DNA of 64,000 nucleotides from Aminobacter aminovorans. GTDB taxonomy: Bacteria > Pseudomonadota > Alphaproteobacteria > Rhizobiales > Rhizobiaceae. Positions 33,859 to 42,263 of the stretch are shown piece by piece. The first letter of the stretch is position 1. The number at the start of each line of letters is the position of its first letter. A program made the translations under genes and the position numbers. The stretch is taken from NCBI RefSeq assembly GCF_900445235.1, contig NZ_UFSM01000001.1:1689501-1753500 (forward strand), given 5' to 3'. The notes beneath the pieces were generated by a model, which was not told the origin of the DNA, searched no databases, and worked only from the letters and a program-made list of their open reading frames with translations.

Positions 33859-35306
33859 GCAGCCATCATCGCGCGCACGGTCCTGATATCGGCGGCAAAG
33901 CGGGCGCGCTCGGCTGCCGCCTCCTGTGGGTCACGGATGCGCAGGATGTAGGACGGATGGATCGTCAGGAACACGGCGAGACCGTCGTCGCGTTTGATGA
34001 TATCGCCACGCTGCCTGGTGATGGCAACCGGGGCGTTCAGCAACGACTGAGCAGCGGTCGCGCCGAGGGCCACCACCAGCCTCGGCTTCAACAGCTTGAG
34101 TTCCTGCGCCAGCCACCAACGGCAGGCCTGCACCTCGCCGGCATTGGGCTTGCTGTGGATGCGGCGTTTGCCGCGCGGCTCGAACTTGAAGTGTTTGACG
34201 GCATTGGTGACGTAGACCGCGGTGCGGTCGATGCCAGCCTCGTCGAGCACCGCGTCGAAGATCTTGCCTGCAGGGCCGACGAAAGGCCTGCCCTGCAGAT
34301 CCTCCTGGTCGCCGGGCTGCTCGCCGACGAACATCAGTTCGGCCGTGTCGGGGCCTTCGCCGAAGACGGTCTGCGTCGCCTCGCTCCACAGCGGGCAGCG
34401 CCGGCACTGGCTCGCCTGCCGGCGCAAGGCGTCGATGGATTGCGCTTCAGTCACTGCCTGTTGTTCCGCAGCCGGCCAGTGCCTGGCCTGAATCGCCTGG
34501 TGATGCGGCGCGGGCATGGTCGGCATCCTTGCGATCATCTCGCGGGCGGCTTGGTCGGCACCTGATATCAGTCCCGGAATGAGTGAAGCCTCGGGAAGGT
34601 TCCGCCAATATTTCTTGGGCATCTCCGATTGCATTGCCTTCACCTTGAGGCGGGCCGGATTGAAGATGCTGGCGAAATAGGTCCGCCACATCTCCTCCGA
34701 CTGGTCGGCGGCGGGCGCATCATCCTTCGACGCGCCGGGGCCGAGCACCAGTCTTTCGCGGTCCCATTCGGCCGAGCCGTGTGGCGTCAGGATCGCCCAA
34801 TGCATGCCGGTGAAGCGACGCACGAAGAACGGTGCTGCCAATTCGAGGATGAAGTGGTCAGGCTCGAACCAGGCAACGAAGTGTTCGGCCTCGCCGTCGC
34901 CGATCTTTCGGAAGCGGACGAAGGCGTGCATCTTGTGCTCGTCGCGCCTGACCGAATTTTCCATCGCTTCGAAACGGCGCACGTCGGGGTCGGAAGCGAT
35001 GCGGAGCAGATGCGGCTCGCTGCGCTGCCGCCACAGCAGCCGGTAGAGCAGGGCGAAGCGCTGGCTGTCGGAATGGCAGGCGACGATGGCGGCGCGGTCG
35101 ATGAAGTCTCTCGAGACCCTGAATTCGACACCCGGGGTCGGCGCCGGCAGCTCGGTCGCTTCGCCGCCGACATGCCACTCGATGTCCTCGGGCTTCACCT
35201 CGTTTGTCGCCAGTCTTCGCGCGGCGTCGCGCCAGCCGTCGAAGTCGGTCGGGCCGGCGAGCTGCACGACATATGCGGCCAGCGACAAGGTGGGTTGGCA
35301 TACCAT
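33855..35306 (-). CDS. udgX: UdgX-type uracil-DNA cross-linking protein with N-terminal DUF4130
   Basis: 483 residues. Residues 1-265 form the DUF4130 (TIGR03915) domain; residues about 290-483 form a family-4-like uracil-DNA glycosylase domain. FeS cysteines include C301, C304 and C395. GEQPGDQEDLQGRPFVGPAG is the substrate loop and K380-R-R-I-H384 is the UdgX hallmark: in mycobacterial UdgX this His becomes covalently bonded to the DNA after uracil release. The start ATG 35306 shares one base with the stop of the radical-SAM gene, so they are coupled. The operon is preceded by a LexA-type box. Confidence 0.93.
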   Translation of the reverse strand: MVCQPTLSLAAYVVQLAGPTDFDGWRDAARRLATNEVKPEDIEWHVGGEATELPAPTPGVEFRVSRDFIDRAAIVACHSDSQRFALLYRLLWRQRSEPHLLRIASDPDVRRFEAMENSVRRDEHKMHAFVRFRKIGDGEAEHFVAWFEPDHFILELAAPFFVRRFTGMHWAILTPHGSAEWDRERLVLGPGASKDDAPAADQSEEMWRTYFASIFNPARLKVKAMQSEMPKKYWRNLPEASLIPGLISGADQAAREMIARMPTMPAPHHQAIQARHWPAAEQQAVTEAQSIDALRRQASQCRRCPLWSEATQTVFGEGPDTAELMFVGEQPGDQEDLQGRPFVGPAGKIFDAVLDEAGIDRTAVYVTNAVKHFKFEPRGKRRIHSKPNAGEVQACRWWLAQELKLLKPRLVVALGATAAQSLLNAPVAITRQRGDIIKRDDGLAVFLTIHPSYILRIRDPQEAAAERARFAADIRTVRAMMAA

Positions 35307-36541
35307 CACAGCAGCTCGAGTTGTCGTGGCTTTGGCGCGATCGTCTCGCGCAGCCGTGCTGCGTCGGTCGTGGCACCCGGCGACCAACCATCGGCTATAA
35401 TGAACGGGCGCACCCTGGCGATGGACTGGCACAGCCGGCCGACATCCTCGAGCCGCAGCCGCTTGAAGCGGCGGGTCTCGATGATGCGTTCCACGGCGCG
35501 CGTGCCGAAGCCCGGGATGCGCAGCAGCATCTCCTTGTCGGCGCGGTTGACGTCGAGGGGAAACGAGGCGCGATTGCGCAGCGCCCAGGCGAGCTTGGGG
35601 TCGATTTCCAAGTCGAGCATGCCGTCAGGCGTGCCGTCGAGGATCTCGCCCTGTTCAAAGCCGTAGAAACGCATCAGCCAGTCGGCCTGGTAGAGCCGGT
35701 GCTCGCGCATCAGCGGCGGCTTCTTCAGAGGCAGGGCAGAGGAGGCGTCGGGGATCGGGCTGAAGGCGGAGTAGTAGACGCGCCGCAACTGGTAGCTGCC
35801 GTAAAGGCGAGCGCTGGTCTTGAGGATGCCGGCATCTGAAGTGGCGTCGGCGCCGACGATCATCTGCGTCGACTGCCCGCCGGGAGCAAAGCGTTCACGC
35901 GTTTTCGTCCTCAATGTCGGCTCCGCCTTCTCCTCGATCTTCGAGCGCAACTTTGCCATCGAGACGCGGATCGTCTCCGGTCGCTTCTCCGGCGCCAGTC
36001 GTTTCACCCCCTCATCGGTCGGCAGTTCGACATTGATCGACAGGCGGTCGGCATAGAGGCCGGCCTTTTCGACCAACTCGGCCGAGGCTTCCGGGATCGT
36101 CTTGAGATGGATGTAGCCGCCGAACTTTTCGTCGAGCCTCAGCCGCCTGGCCACCTCCACCATCTCGGTCATGGTCTCGTCGGGCGAACGGATGACGCCG
36201 GAAGACAGGAACAATCCCTCGATGTAGTTGCGCTTGTAGAAATCCATGGTCAACCGCACCACCTCGTCGACCGTGAAGCGGGCGCGGCGGACATTGGAGG
36301 AGGAGCGGTTGATGCAGTAGCTGCAGTCGTAGATGCAGAAATTGGTCAGCAGGATCTTGAGCAGCGAAATGCAGCGGCCGTCGGGCGCGTAAGAGTGGCA
36401 GATGCCCATGCCCTCGGTCGAACCGATGCCGCGCGACTTAAGCGAGTCGCGGCCGCCGGCACCCGAAGAGGCGCAGGAGGCGTCATATTTCGCGGCGTCG
36501 GAAAGGATCGCGAGTTTCTCGGGGGTCGAAAGAACTGTCAT
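35306..36541 (-). CDS. Putative DNA modification/repair radical-SAM protein (TIGR03916)
   Basis: 411 residues. The radical-SAM cluster motif is C69-I-Y-D-C73-S-Y-C76. Conserved blocks include GICHSYAPDGRCISLLKILLTNFCIYDC (in part), IHLKTIPEAS and FAPGGQSTQMIVGADA; near the C terminus (about 330-365) is a helix-hairpin-helix stretch (LLRIPGFGTRAVERI) for DNA contact. It is consistently paired with UdgX-type proteins in known genomes, but its chemistry is unproven. ATG 36541 is used rather than the TTG at 36571, because the LexA box would otherwise lie inside the gene. Confidence 0.9.
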   Translation of the reverse strand: MTVLSTPEKLAILSDAAKYDASCASSGAGGRDSLKSRGIGSTEGMGICHSYAPDGRCISLLKILLTNFCIYDCSYCINRSSSNVRRARFTVDEVVRLTMDFYKRNYIEGLFLSSGVIRSPDETMTEMVEVARRLRLDEKFGGYIHLKTIPEASAELVEKAGLYADRLSINVELPTDEGVKRLAPEKRPETIRVSMAKLRSKIEEKAEPTLRTKTRERFAPGGQSTQMIVGADATSDAGILKTSARLYGSYQLRRVYYSAFSPIPDASSALPLKKPPLMREHRLYQADWLMRFYGFEQGEILDGTPDGMLDLEIDPKLAWALRNRASFPLDVNRADKEMLLRIPGFGTRAVERIIETRRFKRLRLEDVGRLCQSIARVRPFIIADGWSPGATTDAARLRETIAPKPRQLELL

Positions 36542-36543
36542 TA

Positions 36544-36558
36544 GTTCATGATATGTTC
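36544..36558. promoter_or_regulatory. LexA (SOS) box, GTTC-N7-GTTC
   Basis: GTTC at 36544-36547 and GTTC at 36555-36558 with seven bases between give the direct repeat recognised by alphaproteobacterial LexA. It ends three bases upstream of the radical-SAM start codon, so LexA bound there would block initiation. This predicts DNA-damage induction of the radical-SAM/udgX operon. Confidence 0.75.
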
Positions 36559-36653
36559 TTTTGGCTGCCAAGGCCAGAGGGTTCGCTATGATGCGGCAAA
36601 TTGTGAACGACGTGTCGGCGAATGGATGGCGGTATTAGCCGCCATCCCGGGGA

Positions 36654-38042
36654 TCACACCTCGTGCAGATAAAGGTGGTAGTCGAGCTCGCTCACCGTGC
36701 GGGCGACGCGCAGGTATTCGCTTTCCTTGATCGCCGTAAACGTGCGGTGCAGGTCGTGGCCCAGCGCCTCGCGCAGGAATTCCGACGCTTTCGCCGCCTC
36801 GATCGCCGATCGCCAGTCCGGCGGCATCACGCTTTCGGTGCCTTCGGCCTGTTCGTAACCGTTGCCTGATGTCTCAGGACCGGGGTCCAGCTGTTCCTCC
36901 AGCCCCTTCGAGATGCCGGCGAGGATGGTCGCCGCGACGAGGTAGGGGTTGGCGTCGACGCCAGAGGGACGGTGCTCGATGCGGCGGTTCTTGGCGTCGC
37001 CCGCCGGCACGCGCAGCGCCACCGAGCGGTTGTTGACGCCCCAGGTCGGGGCCACCGGAGCGTAGGACTGGGAGACGAAGCGACGCCAGGAGTTGGCATG
37101 CGGCGCAAACACCAGCATCGATTCCGCCATCGTCTCGGCCAGGCCGCCGAGCGCGTGTAGCAGATTGGGCTCCCAGGTGCCTTCTTCGGCTTCGGTGAAG
37201 ACGTTGTTGCCGTCGCTGTCGAGCAACGAGACGTGAAAATGCATGCCCGAGCCGGCATATTTCTCGATCGGCTTGGCCATGAAGCAGGCGGTGACACCGT
37301 GGCGGCGGGCCTGGGCACGCACCAGCCGCTTCAGCATCAGCAGGTCGTCGGCGGCCTGCATGACGTCCTTACGGTAGCGCAAAGTGAGTTCGTACTGGCC
37401 CGGCGCATATTCCGAGATCACCGTCTCGGCGGGAATGCCTTGTGCCTTGGCGGCGGCATAGATGTCGGAGAACAGCGGTTCCATGCCGTGCAGGTGGTCG
37501 ACCGAATAGACTTCTGTCTTGCCGGACGCGCGGCCGTCGAGCACGGCACGGGCCGGTTGGACCTTGCCGTCGCCGTCGCGCTCGTTGGCGAGCAGGAAAA
37601 ATTCGAGCTCGAAGGCGCCGGCGGGGTAGAGGCCCTTTTCGGCCAGCCTGTCGACCTGCCGCTTCAGCGCCAGCCGAGGGTCCGAGGTCATCGGCGCGCC
37701 GTCGAGATGGAACATCGACATCAGCACCTGGCCGCGGGCCGGGCTTGTGCCGTGCAAAGACTTCAGCGTGCCAGGGATCGGCCAGGCGCGCATGTCGCCG
37801 TCGCCAGAGTCCCAGATCAGGCCGGTTTCGTGGACGTCCTCGCCTGTGATGTCCAGGCCGAGGATGGAAATGGGCAGGTGGCGCCCGCCTTCGTAGAGCC
37901 CCATCAACTCATGGCGGCGGATGATCTTGCCGCGGCCAACGCCATTGGCGTCGGTCAAGACGATGTCGAAGGCTTCGATATCAGGGTTCGCGTCGAGAAA
38001 CGCTCTGGCCTCGTCGACGGTCGAGCCGGAAGGTGATGTCAT
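36654..38042 (-). CDS. Glutamine synthetase-family enzyme (gamma-glutamyl-amine ligase-like)
   Basis: 462 residues of the glutamine synthetase fold: beta-grasp N-terminal domain (about 15-110; DIVLTDANGVGRGKIIRRHEL) and the catalytic domain with EFEFFL, GQYELTLRY, SGMHFHVSLLD and a PNPYL-like VDANPYLVAATILAG near the C terminus. It is closer to PuuA/GlnT-like gamma-glutamylamide synthetases than to assimilatory GlnA, as it lacks the usual adenylylation-loop context. It probably joins glutamate to an amine. It lies 30 bases behind a class III aminotransferase in the same operon; the amine is not known. Confidence 0.88.
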   Translation of the reverse strand: MTSPSGSTVDEARAFLDANPDIEAFDIVLTDANGVGRGKIIRRHELMGLYEGGRHLPISILGLDITGEDVHETGLIWDSGDGDMRAWPIPGTLKSLHGTSPARGQVLMSMFHLDGAPMTSDPRLALKRQVDRLAEKGLYPAGAFELEFFLLANERDGDGKVQPARAVLDGRASGKTEVYSVDHLHGMEPLFSDIYAAAKAQGIPAETVISEYAPGQYELTLRYRKDVMQAADDLLMLKRLVRAQARRHGVTACFMAKPIEKYAGSGMHFHVSLLDSDGNNVFTEAEEGTWEPNLLHALGGLAETMAESMLVFAPHANSWRRFVSQSYAPVAPTWGVNNRSVALRVPAGDAKNRRIEHRPSGVDANPYLVAATILAGISKGLEEQLDPGPETSGNGYEQAEGTESVMPPDWRSAIEAAKASEFLREALGHDLHRTFTAIKESEYLRVARTVSELDYHLYLHEV

Positions 38043-38072
38043 GATGTCACTCGATTGTCCTTGTGCCTTGTC

Positions 38073-39455
38073 TCATGCCGCAAGACGGGCGGCAATATCG
38101 TCGAAAGCAGCGACCAGCTTGTCGACCTGCCGCGCTGTCGTCACCGGCGAGACCAGCATCATGTTGTGGAACGGCGCGATCAGCACACCGCGATTGACCA
38201 GCGCCACATGCATGGCAGCCTCCAGCCGGGAGGCATGCGCATGCTCGGCCTCGCCGCCATTGCGCAGCGGGCCGGGCGCGCAGATGAATTCGGCACGGGC
38301 GCCGACGCGCATCACGTGCCAGGGCAGTTTCCGTTTTCGGATCGCCTTGTCGAGGCCGGTTGCGAGCCGTTCGGCCAGCTTCTCCATGTGGGCGTAGTTT
38401 TCTTCGGTCATCACCTCTTCGAGCGTGGCACGCATCGCTGCGAACTGGAGGGGATTGGCCGACAGAGTCGTGCCCATGCCGGAATAGCCCGGTTCCTTGG
38501 CGCTGTTGTAGGCGGCGTAGCGGGCGGCGACCTCCTCGCTCATACCCCAGACACTGGCCGGCACGCCGCCGGCGACAGGCTTGCCGAGCACGAACAGGTC
38601 GGGGTCGAGATTGTGCTCCTTGGTGTAGCCGCCCGGGCCGGTCGAGATGGTATGGGTCTCGTCGATCAAAAGCAGCGTGCCGGCCTTACGGGTTAGCGCG
38701 CGCACGCCTTCGAGAAAGCCGGGTTCCGGCAGCACCATGCAGGAGTTGGTCAGCACCGGCTCCGTGATGACGCAGGCGACATCGCCATGGCTCAGTGCCT
38801 TTTCCAGTGCTGCAAGATCGTTGAATTCGACGATGCGCGCGCGGGCGGTGAGGTCACGGAATTCCCCTGCCAGCCCGGGGCGGTTGATCGGCTTGCCGTC
38901 GGCGAGCCGCACCATCGTCTCGTCGACCGCACCGTGGTAGCAGCCGTTGAAGACGAGAATCTTGTCGCGGCCGGTGATGGCCCGCGCGACGCGCAGGGCA
39001 AAGCGGTTGGCGTCGGTGGCGGTGGTGGCGATCTGCCAATGTGGCAGGCCGAAGCGTTTTGCCAGCAACAGGCCGAGAGTGAGCGAATCTTCCGACGGCA
39101 GCATGTAGGTCAGGCCGCGGGCTGCCTGTCTGCGGATGGCGCGGGCGACAGGCGCCGGCGAATGGCCGAACATCGAGCCGGTGTCGCCGAGGCAAAAGTC
39201 GGCCAGCCTGATGCCGTCGACATCGGTGATGGTGGCGCCGTTCGCCTTGTCGACAAGAATGGGAAAGGGCGTCGGCCAGTCTTTCATCCAGTGCATCGGA
39301 ACGCCGTTGAAGAACCCTGCCAGGCCGTTGCCCAACGCGGCCTCCGATTTGGGCCGGGCGCGGCGGAAGATTTCCGCCTCCGTCGCTGCAAGCTCTGCGA
39401 TGCGCGACAGCGGCACGCCGCCTTCGGTGGCTTCAGGTCGTTCGATGCGATTCAT
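38073..39455 (-). CDS. Class III PLP aminotransferase (GSA-aminomutase-like)
   Basis: About 460 residues of the class III aminotransferase family. Visible sites are GDTGSMFGHSPAPV, the FNGCYHGAVDET loop, LLIDETHTISTGPGG (PLP-ring Asp region, here DETHT) and the lysine in VLGKPVAGGVPAS that forms the Schiff base. Closest in pattern to glutamate-1-semialdehyde aminomutase-like and omega-amino acid aminotransferases. ATG 39455 (five bases after GGGAG) or the adjacent ATG 39458 is the start. With the glutamine-synthetase-like gene it probably handles one amine or amino acid, with an unknown substrate. Confidence 0.88.
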   Translation of the reverse strand: MNRIERPEATEGGVPLSRIAELAATEAEIFRRARPKSEAALGNGLAGFFNGVPMHWMKDWPTPFPILVDKANGATITDVDGIRLADFCLGDTGSMFGHSPAPVARAIRRQAARGLTYMLPSEDSLTLGLLLAKRFGLPHWQIATTATDANRFALRVARAITGRDKILVFNGCYHGAVDETMVRLADGKPINRPGLAGEFRDLTARARIVEFNDLAALEKALSHGDVACVITEPVLTNSCMVLPEPGFLEGVRALTRKAGTLLLIDETHTISTGPGGYTKEHNLDPDLFVLGKPVAGGVPASVWGMSEEVAARYAAYNSAKEPGYSGMGTTLSANPLQFAAMRATLEEVMTEENYAHMEKLAERLATGLDKAIRKRKLPWHVMRVGARAEFICAPGPLRNGGEAEHAHASRLEAAMHVALVNRGVLIAPFHNMMLVSPVTTARQVDKLVAAFDDIAARLAA

Positions 39456-39609
39456 CATGGCTCCCATTGGAAAGACGGGCGCCACTCTAGCCAGCCGCCA
39501 CTGCAAACGGCAACTGGCCGTTGCAACGGTCTCTATTGGCTCAGCGCGGCCGTCTTGACCCGGCCGTCGCAATGGCGATCATCAGACTGTGCTTTGGGGG
39601 GAGATGCCG

Positions 39610-40062
39610 ATGCGTGCTATCATGACCGCCATGTCGATCCTGCTTGCCGCGGGCCCGGCCGGTGCCTCTGGCGGGCTCTCATGCGGTGCCAAGGATGAGG
39701 CGGTGAACCTGACCATCGAGAGTGGCGTCACTCGTGGCATGGGCAGCCCGGTGTTCAATTTCCGCGGCGAGATCGAGATTTCGGAAAAGGCGATCTCGCA
39801 GGATCTGCGCAAGATGAGCTTCGAACGCGACCATCTCGCGCAATACTGGCTCGACGGCGAGGAGTTGCGCATGGTCGTGTATCGCGAGCGCGAAGCCGAC
39901 AAGCCGCATGGCTATGTCGAGATCACGGTAAGAACCAAGTCCGGCGACGAGGGCGACTATATCGGCCAGTATTCGGTCACCGTGTTCGACATGACTGACG
40001 CCACCGGCGGCGAAGGCAAGACCTACAATTTCACCGGCCGGGCCACCTGCCTGGTGGAATAG
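39610..40062 (+). CDS. Hypothetical exported protein
   Basis: 150 residues. An N-terminal signal sequence (MRAIMTAMSILLAAGPAGASG) points to the periplasm, with a probable cleavage near residue 18-20. Two cysteines (GGLSCGAKDE near the N terminus and RATCLVE at the very end) could form a disulfide. The rest is beta-rich with charged residues. I do not recognise the family. ATG 39610 is chosen because GGGGGAG lies six bases upstream; an ATG at 39604 lies inside that site. It is on the opposite strand to both neighbours. Confidence 0.75.
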   Translation: MRAIMTAMSILLAAGPAGASGGLSCGAKDEAVNLTIESGVTRGMGSPVFNFRGEIEISEKAISQDLRKMSFERDHLAQYWLDGEELRMVVYREREADKPHGYVEITVRTKSGDEGDYIGQYSVTVFDMTDATGGEGKTYNFTGRATCLVE

Positions 40063-40111
40063 TCGAGCCGGATAGGTCGACGCTGGTTTCGCTCTTCGCG
40101 CAGACTGGTGG

Positions 40112-40543
40112 TCAATCTTTATGCATGGCAGCAATGGCGCGCCGCATCAGCGCCAGAAAGGTGTCCCGTTCCTCTTCCGAAAAGCCTGCCAGCGCCGCCT
40201 CGTTCTGGGCGCGGGCGGCGGTGGTCGCCGGGTCGCGAAGCGCTTTTGCTCTCGGCGTCAGGTGGATGGCCTGCGAGCGTCCGTCGTCCGGGTTGGCGCG
40301 CCGCTCGATCAGGCCGTCGCGCTCCATCCTTGTCAGCGTGTTGGCCATCGTTGCCTGTTCGACGTCGAGGCGCCGCACCAGCTCGCGCTGGGGTAGCCCA
40401 TCCTCGTCCCACAAGGCCAGCAGCGTCATGAACTGTGCCGGTGCCAGATCGAGTGGACGAATGCGCTCGTGCAGGCCCTTGGCGAAGAGGCGTGCCATCT
40501 GGTTGGCAAGGTATCCGGCGGAGCGTTCTTTCTGAAAAGCCAT
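40112..40543 (-). CDS. MarR-family transcriptional regulator
   Basis: 143 residues with a MarR winged helix: LDLAPAQFMTLLALWDEDGL, QRELVRRLDVEQATMANTLTRMERDGLIERRANPDDGR (recognition helix and wing). ATG 40543 leaves a normal N terminus (MAFQKERSAGYLANQMARLF). It is divergent from a small membrane-protein gene, and the shared promoter has two palindromic sites, the usual pattern of a self-repressing MarR protein that controls its neighbour. Confidence 0.9.
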   Translation of the reverse strand: MAFQKERSAGYLANQMARLFAKGLHERIRPLDLAPAQFMTLLALWDEDGLPQRELVRRLDVEQATMANTLTRMERDGLIERRANPDDGRSQAIHLTPRAKALRDPATTAARAQNEAALAGFSEEERDTFLALMRRAIAAMHKD

Positions 40544-40559
40544 GACAGGGAAATAGCCG

Positions 40560-40597
40560 TTGAATAGCATGCTATGCAATGATATATAGCTTGCTAT
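40560..40597. promoter_or_regulatory. Double palindromic operator for the divergent MarR regulator
   Basis: Site 1, 40560-40579, is a 20-base palindrome with ATAGCATGCTAT as a perfect 12-base core; only one base pair (position 4/17) is unmatched. Site 2, 40586-40597, is ATAGC-TT-GCTAT. The sites are 25 bases apart centre to centre (about 2.4 helical turns) and lie between the MarR start (40543) and the membrane protein start (40617). Binding by this MarR protein is inferred. Confidence 0.7.
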
Positions 40598-40616
40598 GCA
40601 AAATGGAGGTTCGACA

Positions 40617-41069
40617 ATGAAAGTGAAGCTTCATGCCGTGGCCGGCGGGGTTGCCTTGCTCACGGTCAGCTGTTTCTGGATTTCCACGGTTGCAGCCGAA
40701 CTCACCGGCAGCGCCGAAATCATCGCCACGGTGAAGGCCTCGGTTCTCGCCGGCATGGCGGTGCTTGTCCCGGCGATGATCATTGCCGGGGGCACGGGAT
40801 TCTCGCTCGGCAAGGGCTGGAAGCGCCCTGTCGTCCAACACAAGAAGCGCCGCATGCGCGTCATCGCCGCCAACGGCCTGCTGGTGCTGCTGCCGTCTGC
40901 CTATCTGCTGGCCGGCTGGGCGGCGGAAGGCCGTTTCGACGCGGTGTTCATCATCGTGCAGACGCTGGAGTTGGCGGCCGGGGCCGTCAATATTGCGCTT
41001 CTGTCGCTCAATATGCGTGACGGCCTGGCGCTTCGGCGCAAACCGGCGAGGGCTGTTCGCGCCGGCTGA
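40617..41069 (+). CDS. Small four-helix membrane protein under MarR control
   Basis: 150 residues with about four predicted transmembrane helices: near residues 8-28 (GGVALLTVSCFWISTVAA), 42-62, 85-103 (VIAANGLLVLLPSAYLLAGW) and 110-130 (FDAVFIIVQTLELAAGAVNI), with a basic cytoplasmic loop (KGWKRPVVQHKKRRMR) and a basic C terminus. No catalytic motif is recognised. The ATG at 40617 has TGGAGG upstream; an ATG at 40596 lies in the operator. Expression is probably repressed by the divergent MarR gene. Confidence 0.8.
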   Translation: MKVKLHAVAGGVALLTVSCFWISTVAAELTGSAEIIATVKASVLAGMAVLVPAMIIAGGTGFSLGKGWKRPVVQHKKRRMRVIAANGLLVLLPSAYLLAGWAAEGRFDAVFIIVQTLELAAGAVNIALLSLNMRDGLALRRKPARAVRAG

Positions 41070-41089
41070 GTTTGAGCGGGATCGCATCA

Positions 41090-41128
41090 TTCCAGGGGAA
41101 AACCGCGTTCACGTCTCTCCCTGGAATT
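41090..41128. repeat. Intergenic hairpin between convergent genes
   Basis: Perfect nine-base arms ATTCCAGGG (41090-41098) and CCCTGGAAT (41120-41128) around a 21-base loop that includes GGAAAACCGCG. It shares the GGAAAACCGC core with the hairpin at 25699-25746. It fills the gap between the membrane protein and the end of the WD40 gene, and could end both transcripts. Confidence 0.65.
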
Positions 41129-41131
41129 GTG

Positions 41132-42106
41132 CTAGCCGGTGATGTCGATGACGCCGCAATCGCCGGCGGCGCTGCCAAAGGCGAGACGACGTTCTTCCTT
41201 GTCCCAGGCCATCGAGGTGATGGCGCCTTTGCCGGGGCGGCGCAGCAGCACTTCCTTGGCGTCGGCAAAACGCACCGCCAGCACCATGCCGTCTTCATAG
41301 CCAATGGCGACGATGTCTTCGCTTGGATGGCAGGCAACCGAGGTCACCATGGTGTTGCCGCGGGTGCCGAGTTCCAGCGGCGCCTTGCCCATCGGGCCGT
41401 CCTTGCCTGTGAAGGGCCAGACGATCGCTGCCGGCGCGCCGGAGCTTGCCAGCCATTTGCCCTTGGCGCTCCACGACAGGCTCTTCACCTTGGCCGGATA
41501 CCCGGTCATACGCATGTGCTTGGCATCGACGAGCTTCCAGCCATGCAGAGCGTTCTCCTGCATGGTCGTGACCAGGAAGGCGCCGTCGGGCGAGAATGTG
41601 ATTCCGGTATGCGCCCCGTCCCATTGCAGCTCGGTCGGGGTGCCGTCGGCGGCGGGGAAATGCAGTGTCGCGCCATTGTAACGGGCAACGCCGATGCGCA
41701 TGCCCTTGGGTGAAAAAGCTATGCCTTCGACCGAGCGGGGGTGGGGGAATTCCTTGGTCTTGCCGTCGGCGAAACGCACCCAGGCATTGCGACCGCTGGC
41801 GTAAGCCACGGCGCCTTGCGGGCCGGCAGCGACAGAGGTCACCCATTTCTTGCCGACGCTCGCCAGCTCAGCCGTGACGCCGGCCGAGGTCAGTGTCATT
41901 ACCTTGCCGTCCTCGCCGCCCGAGATCATCAGGTCGTTCTTGGTCGTCGTCGTCGCCGACAGCAGCCCGTCATGCAGCTTCACCGACTTCTGGCCGTGAT
42001 CGAGCCAGTGCACCATGCCGTCGGCAAGGGCGAAGAAGGGGATGTCGTCGAGGAAGCTTGCTGTGACGCAATGTCCGTCGAGATCAAGCGGGGCGACTGT
42101 CGGCAT
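41132..42106 (-). CDS. WD40-repeat beta-propeller protein
   Basis: 324 residues made almost wholly of WD40-type blades. Recurrent units include ALADGMVHWLDHGQKSVKLHD, MISGGEDGKVMTLTSAGV, GIAFSPKGMRIGVARYNGA, GITFSPDGAFLVTTMQENALHGWKL and SVACHPSEDIVAIGYEDGMVLAV, which suggests about seven blades. There is no signal peptide, so it is cytoplasmic and likely a protein-interaction scaffold. It lies 157 bases downstream of the COG0523 GTPase gene on the same strand; rhizobia and Brucella often pair these two, so a shared role in metal homeostasis is likely. ATG 42106 is taken as the start. Confidence 0.87.
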   Translation of the reverse strand: MPTVAPLDLDGHCVTASFLDDIPFFALADGMVHWLDHGQKSVKLHDGLLSATTTTKNDLMISGGEDGKVMTLTSAGVTAELASVGKKWVTSVAAGPQGAVAYASGRNAWVRFADGKTKEFPHPRSVEGIAFSPKGMRIGVARYNGATLHFPAADGTPTELQWDGAHTGITFSPDGAFLVTTMQENALHGWKLVDAKHMRMTGYPAKVKSLSWSAKGKWLASSGAPAAIVWPFTGKDGPMGKAPLELGTRGNTMVTSVACHPSEDIVAIGYEDGMVLAVRFADAKEVLLRRPGKGAITSMAWDKEERRLAFGSAAGDCGVIDITG

Positions 42107-42263
42107 GGGCTGTAAGACTTCCGGTGCTGATTTGTCCTCACCCCTAAGGACAGGGTGAGCAAGCGTCAACTTCGACGCTGGGTCGATGCTGGCGCTCGAC
42201 TCGCATCTGGGGCGAGGCAAGCGACCGGCCCCCGACAGATCGAGGGCCGTTGTTGTCCGATGG

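Noticed and set aside
42137..42159. CTCACCC / GGGTGAG stem between the GTPase and WD40 genes, with an alternative TGTCC / GGACA stem
   Set aside because: The short stems could be an attenuator, but they have no T run and no leader peptide, so I do not call a regulatory element.
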